Shown here: in pieces, positions 59,627 to 64,000 of the stretch
How the letters are laid out: each line of letters starts with the position of its first letter
How positions within the stretch are numbered: the stretch's first letter is position 1
Origin: Mycobacterium lepraemurium
GTDB lineage: Bacteria > Actinomycetota > Actinomycetes > Mycobacteriales > Mycobacteriaceae
Length of the DNA stretch: 64,000 nucleotides
Assembly (NCBI GenBank): GCA_002291465.1
Contig: CP021238.1
Span: 3,534,001-3,598,000 of the forward strand
Direction: 5' to 3'
Notes under the pieces: generated by a model
Databases searched by the model: none
What the model was told of the DNA's origin: nothing
The model's input: the letters and a program-made list of their open reading frames with translations, nothing else
Program-made: the position numbers and the translations under genes

Positions 59627-62600
59627 GGTGGGCTCCAGGCCACCTGGACGAGTTCGTCGGCGCCGGCCCGAGTGGTCAGCACGCCGCGGCCCGGGGGCAG
59701 CGGCGGGGCGGCAGCGAACGGGGCCGCCTCGCTCATCGTCAGTGACATGCAGCCGAGGTCACGCAGGCCCGCCAGCAGCGGCTCGAACATCGCCCGCTCG
59801 GCGCCGCCGCTGCGCTGCGCGATGATCAGGTGCAAACCCAATTCGCTTGCTTACAGCAGGAATTCGACGAGCGGAGCCAGCAGGTTGCCGGACGGCGAGG
59901 CCACCAGGTCGTAGTCGTCGACCACGACGTAGACGTCCGGCCCGCTCCACCACGACCCGCCCGCAGCTGGGCCTGGCTGGCGTCGGGAGGCGGCATCCGG
60001 CCGCTCAGCAGGTCGAGCAGCCCGGGCAACAGCGCGGTCAGCGCGGCCGGCGACATAGCGTATCCGCGCAGCTGTTTGGACTCGACGATGCCGAGCAGCG
60101 CCCGCCGGAAGTCGACGATCACCAGCTGGGCTTGCGCGGCGGTGTTGGTCCGGACGAGTTCGCGGCACAGGGTGCGCAGCGCGGCGGTCTTGCCGCAGCC
60201 GTTGGCGCCGAGGATCAGCAGGTGCGACTCCCGCGCGAAATAGATTGCCAGAGGCCGCAGTTGGCGCTCCTGCACGCCGAGCAGCGAGCGGCCGGCGAAT
60301 TCGTCGCCGGATCCGCGCCGCACAACGTCGAGGTCCACCTGCGCCGGCAGCAGCGGTATCGGCGGCGCCACCGATTCGCCTGCCGCGACGTCGGCGGACG
60401 GGTGAGGCGATCACCATGTGCAGCCCGTCGTGGGACAGGCCGCGGCCCGGGCTGTCGCGCGGCACGTGCGCGGCGGCCCTGCGGTCGATCTCGGAGTCGG
60501 CCGGGTCGCCGAGCCGCAGCTCGATGCGGGTGCCGGTCTGATCGCGCAGCGCGGGTCTGATGTCGGCCCAGCGCGACGCCGACAACACCAGGTGCATGCC
60601 GAACGAAAGACCCTGTCCGGCAAGGGCGATGATCGATGCCTCCAGCGTCTCGAAGTCGCGGCGCAGCACGGCCCAGCCGTCGATCACCAGAAACACGTCG
60701 CCGAACGGATCGCTGCCGGGACGCCGCTGCCGGTAGTCGGCGATCGAGGCGATGGCGTGCTCGCCGAAGAATGCTTCGCGGCGGCGCACCACCGCCTCGC
60801 ATTCGGCGACGATCCGCCCGACACGGCGCGGTTCGGCCCGGCCGGCGACCGCGCCGACGTGCGGCAGCGTGTGCAGCGACGACAGCGCGCCGCCGCCGAA
60901 GTCCAGGCAGTAGAACTGCACGCGGGCCGGATCGTGCGTCGCCGCCAGGACAGCGTTCAGGGTGCGCAGCGCCGTCGACTTGCCCGATTGCGGTGCGCCG
61001 ACGACCGCGACATTGCCTGCGGCACCGGACAGATCGACGATCAGCGGGGTCCGGCATTGCTCAAAGAGGCGGTCAACAAGGCCGACGGGCACGGTCAGGT
61101 CCGCGGCGCCGCGCAGCAGGGTGCGCAGTTCCGGCGGCCGGCCCAGCGGGGGGCAGCCACACCCGGTGCGCGGCCGGGCCGTGGCCGGCCAGCCGGTCCA
61201 GCACCGCACCGGACATACTCCGCCCGGACGGGGCGAGCCGCCTTGACCGGGCGGCTGACCGGGCCGACTACCCGGGTGCCGAACACCCGCACCGTTGCCG
61301 GCGGACGCGGGGCGGTGTCCGGGCGCAGCGGCCTGGAAGCGAATCGGTGCGCCGGCGCCGACCCGCAGGTAGCCGGCGCCGGGATCGGCGGGCAGGTGGT
61401 AAGCGTCGAGATTGCCCAGCACGGCGCGGGATTCGGCCTCGGACAGGGTTTTCAGGCAGAGCCGGTAGGACAGGTGGGCGTCCAGTCCGCGCAGCCGACC
61501 CTCGTCCAGGCGTTGGCTGGCCAGCAGCAGGTGGATGCCCAGCGACCGGCCGAGCCGGCCGATCGCCACGAAGGTGTCGGCGAAATCCGGTTGCTGGCTG
61601 AGCAATTCGGAGAACTCGTCGACGATCACGAACAGGGTGGGCAGCGCCGGTCAGCGCGGCGGCGGTCCGGCGCGCGTGTTGGTAGGCGGCGACGCTGTCG
61701 CAGCCCGCCGTTCGCAGCACCTCCTGGCGGCAGTTCATCTCCCCGGCCAGCGCGGCGCCCATCCAGGCCACCAGCGGCGCGTCGTCGGCGAGGTTGGTGA
61801 TCACCGCGGCGACGTGCGAGGCATTCGCGTAGTCGAGAAACGTTGCGCCGCCCTTGAAGTCGACGAGCAGCAGGTTGAGAACTTCCGGCGAGTTGCGGGC
61901 CATCGCGCCCAGCGCGATCGTGCGCAGGAGCTCCGACTTACCCGAACCGGTGGCGCCGACGCACAGCCCGTGCGGGCCCATCCCGTGTTCGGCGGGCTCT
62001 TTGATGTCGAGCTCGACCGGCGTGCCGTCGGCGGCGACGCCGAGCGGAGCTGGGAGCCGGTCGCGCCCGGTTTGCCGGCCCCACAGCGTCGCCGAGTCGA
62101 AACCACTCACATCGGCCAGCCCGACCAGTCCCGGCCAGCCGCCGTCGCCATCACCGGCGGTCACCCGCTGCCCGGCCAGCCGGCGCGCACACGTCAGGGC
62201 ATCGGCGGCGGTCATCCGGTCCGGGCGCGACGGCGGTGCGGATCGTCACCGGCGCGCCGTCGTCACCCGCGCCGATCGCGATCACGGTGGCACCGGCGAT
62301 CGGGGCGACGCCCCGCTCGGCGACCAGCATCAGCCGCGCCACCGGCAGGCCGGCAAGTGCCTGTTGGGCTTGCGCCGCAGTCGAATACACCATCCGCATC
62401 GGGCCCAGCGCATCGTAGTGCATGGGATGCCGTTTATGCGGCAGCCATTTCAGCCAATCCCAGTGCGCGCGATCGTGATCGCCGACCACGGCCGCGATGC
62501 CCACCTGGTCGGGCACATGCAGCACGGCGAGCTGGCAGACCACGGCACGCGCGGCACCGGCATCGCCGTCGATCGTCACCGACGAACCCGCACCCAGGTC

Positions 62601-63139
62601 GACGGTGACCGGGCCCGGCACCGTCGCATGGGTATGCAGGAAACGGCGCACCGCCGTCGCGGTGACCGGATCGCGAACCTCCTCGGCGGGCACGGGCGGG
62701 GCCACCACGCGACGGGCCAGCGGCAGGACACCCATCCCGACCCGCACGACGCAGAAGTCGGGGTCGGTTGGTCGGCGCCGCCACATTCGGGGGCCGCCGA
62801 TCAGCGTCCACAGCGTGGCGGGATCGGGATGGTCGCGCAGTGCGGACGCGCACTGCGCAGCGGCGATCTCGGAGACGGACCGCCCGAGCTGATTCAAGTA
62901 TTCCAGATACCGGCCGCGATCGGCGTCGAGTCCGCCGCCACCGTCGAAACCAGCATCGTCGCCGGGAACGCCAGGAACGCGGGCTGGCGGGCCGCCGCGC
63001 CACCCGAGGCGAACACGACCGTCATGACGCCCATGCCGGCCACCGACAGCGCCACCGGCAGCAGGTGGGTCGGCAGGCCCGCCGACTCCGGCGCCGGCAG
63101 TTCCGGCGGAGCCTCAACAACGATGTCGGCTTGGGTCAT
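59623..63139 (-). pseudogene. eccC4: ESX-4 FtsK/SpoIIIE-type ATPase EccC4, heavily broken
   Basis: EccC4 (Rv3447c, about 1236 residues) is the membrane motor of ESX-4, with three ATPase domains. All three Walker A motifs can still be read: [12 protein letters not shown] (about 61940), VVGAPQSGKSTALRTL (about 60985) and [15 protein letters not shown] (about 60195). The text changes frame or is interrupted near 62935 (small deletion after STV), 62225, 61645, 61310, 61150 (a C gained in a six-C run), 60405 and 59960. In addition an in-frame TAA at 59851-59853 interrupts [19 protein letters not shown] (CAA to TAA). The ATG at 63137-63139 (MTQADIVVEAPPELPAPESA) and two N-terminal transmembrane helices are intact. 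No functional ATPase can be made. Confidence 0.93.
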
Positions 63140-63262
63140 CGCGCATCCCCTCCCGGCCGACGACGGTAGGGAGCACCGGAATCGACGGCAACTCACCTGT
63201 GCACAGCCGAATACCGGAGCGCCGAAACCCGGCTATGTTCTGCGCAATCCGGGCGAAGGAGA

Positions 63263-64000
63263 ATGGCGTTGGCCGTATCGACTACCGGGCTGTGCCGGGT
63301 CAGTGTGCATTGGGAAGCCCAAGCCGTCGACGTGTCTCTGCCCGCCGAAATCGCTGTCGCGGAGCTGATTCCGTCGCTCGTCGACATCCTCGGGGCCGGC
63401 GACGGCGGCGCCGGGCGCTACCGGTTGTCGGCCCCGGGCGCCGCAGCGCTGGATCCGTCGACGACGTTGGCGCACAACCACATCGGCGACGGCGCGATCC
63501 TGGTGCTGAGCCGGATCGACGTGCCGCTGCCCGCACCGCGCTACCGCGACATCGCCGACACCGTGTCGGCCGCGCTCGATGCGACGGCCCAGCCGGATGT
63601 TGCGGTCCGGCGGGTCGGCGGGCGCGGCGGCGGCCGCGTCCTTCATCGCGGCGGGCGGGCTGCTTCTGGTGCGAAACACGTTCAGCACCAGCGTTGTTCG
63701 CGATGCCGGCGGACGGTCGCGGTGCTGATATCGACCACCCTGCTGGCGCTGGGGGCCGCCGCGGTCGCGCACCGCGGCTATCGGGACCGGGGCGCCACCC
63801 TGGCGCTCGGCGCAATCGCCACCGCGTTCGCCGGGCTGGCCGGTTTCGTGGCGGTGCCCGGCGCGCCGAGCCTTTCCCACGTGCTGCTGGCCGCGGCGGC
63901 CGCGGCCCTCGCCGCGGTGTCGGCAATCGGGCTGTCGGGCTGCGGCGGCGCCGGGTTGCTCGCGCTCGCCTGCTGGTGCCTGATCCTCGCCGCCGCCGCG
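63263..64000 (+). pseudogene. eccD4: ESX-4 channel protein EccD4, 5' part, frameshifted and cut by the window edge
   Basis: EccD4 (Rv3448) forms the transmembrane pore of ESX-4 behind a ubiquitin-like N-terminal domain. ATG 63263 (AAGGAG upstream; MALAVSTTGLCRVSVHWEAQ) starts the ubiquitin-like domain (SLPAEIAVAELIPSLVDILG). After ATAQPDVAVR near 63610 the transmembrane part AAASFIAAGGLLLVRNTFST is in another frame, and near 63710 the text moves again to AVLISTTLLALGAAAVAHRG. At least two frame changes are needed, and the gene continues past the right edge. It is divergent from eccC4 with about 120 bases between. Confidence 0.85.

Overview
The window is actinobacterial and clearly mycobacterial. 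It is very GC-rich, and the proteins and gene order follow the Mycobacterium tuberculosis stretch from Rv3368c to about Rv3448 (dnaE2, otsB2, lpqD, imuA', guaA, choD, guaB3/guaB2, sigD, whiB3, groEL1/groES, tsaD-rimI-tsaB-tsaE, alr, gadB, nnr, glmS, glmM, rpsI/rplM, ESX-4). The best matches I can recall by eye are M. avium complex proteins. The striking property is decay. Every gene expected to be essential or core is intact (otsB, guaA, guaB2, guaB3, groES, tsaD, rimI, tsaB, tsaE, alr, glmS, glmM, rpsI, rplM), while about twenty dispensable genes are broken by +1 slips in G/C runs, short tandem duplications, nonsense codons and internal deletions. This suggests a host-adapted, reducing M. avium-complex lineage such as M. 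lepraemurium; the species name is an inference.

Layout. 1-6.5 kb: nitroreductase start, dead dnaE2 with an SOS box, dead wax ester/diacylglycerol acyltransferase, intact otsB, htdY with an internal deletion. 6.6-16.8 kb: lpqD, dead acrA1, an Fe(II)/2OG dioxygenase, dead iunH, an extra KasB-like synthase, a dead lactate-monooxygenase-like flavoprotein carrying a long perfect hairpin, imuB reduced to a 3' fragment, intact imuA' behind a perfect LexA box, and a dead questin-oxidase-like gene. 16.8-27.8 kb: guaA, a START/SRPBCC protein, an MmpL stump joined to a truncated GH65 phosphorylase, the TetR/alkylsulfatase pair with a double-palindrome operator, dead choD, guaB3-guaB2. 27.9-33.6 kb: DUF5319 gene, rsdA-sigD, broken Rv3415c homologue, whiB3, SodC-like and HAB-mutase-like remnants, an FAD monooxygenase.

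33.6-37.2 kb is a less GC-rich accessory island: a DUF2510 protein, an intact HigB/HigA-type toxin-antitoxin pair, two diverged remnants of a phage terminase-small-subunit-like gene, and a two-frame gene whose halves meet at a C CCA AAA heptamer. 37.2-49 kb is a long conserved minus-strand block (groEL1/groES with CIRCE; the tightly overlapping t6A cluster; alr; gadB; nnr; two membrane proteins). 49-57.6 kb: glmS, a small ORF, frameshifted Rv3438 and luciferase-like genes, Rv3439c split by one stop codon, glmM, rpsI-rplM. 57.8-64 kb: the ESX-4 locus, where EsxT, EsxU and the Rv3446c homologue are intact but the EccC4 ATPase and the start of the EccD4 channel are wrecked.

In functional terms the lineage keeps purine nucleotide synthesis (guaA/guaB2), cell-wall precursor supply (glmS/glmM, alr), trehalose-phosphate phosphatase, tRNA t6A modification, chaperonin and sigma-D/WhiB3 regulation. 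It has lost SOS mutagenesis (DnaE2/ImuB), ESX-4 secretion, cholesterol oxidase, and several lipid and nucleoside scavenging functions.
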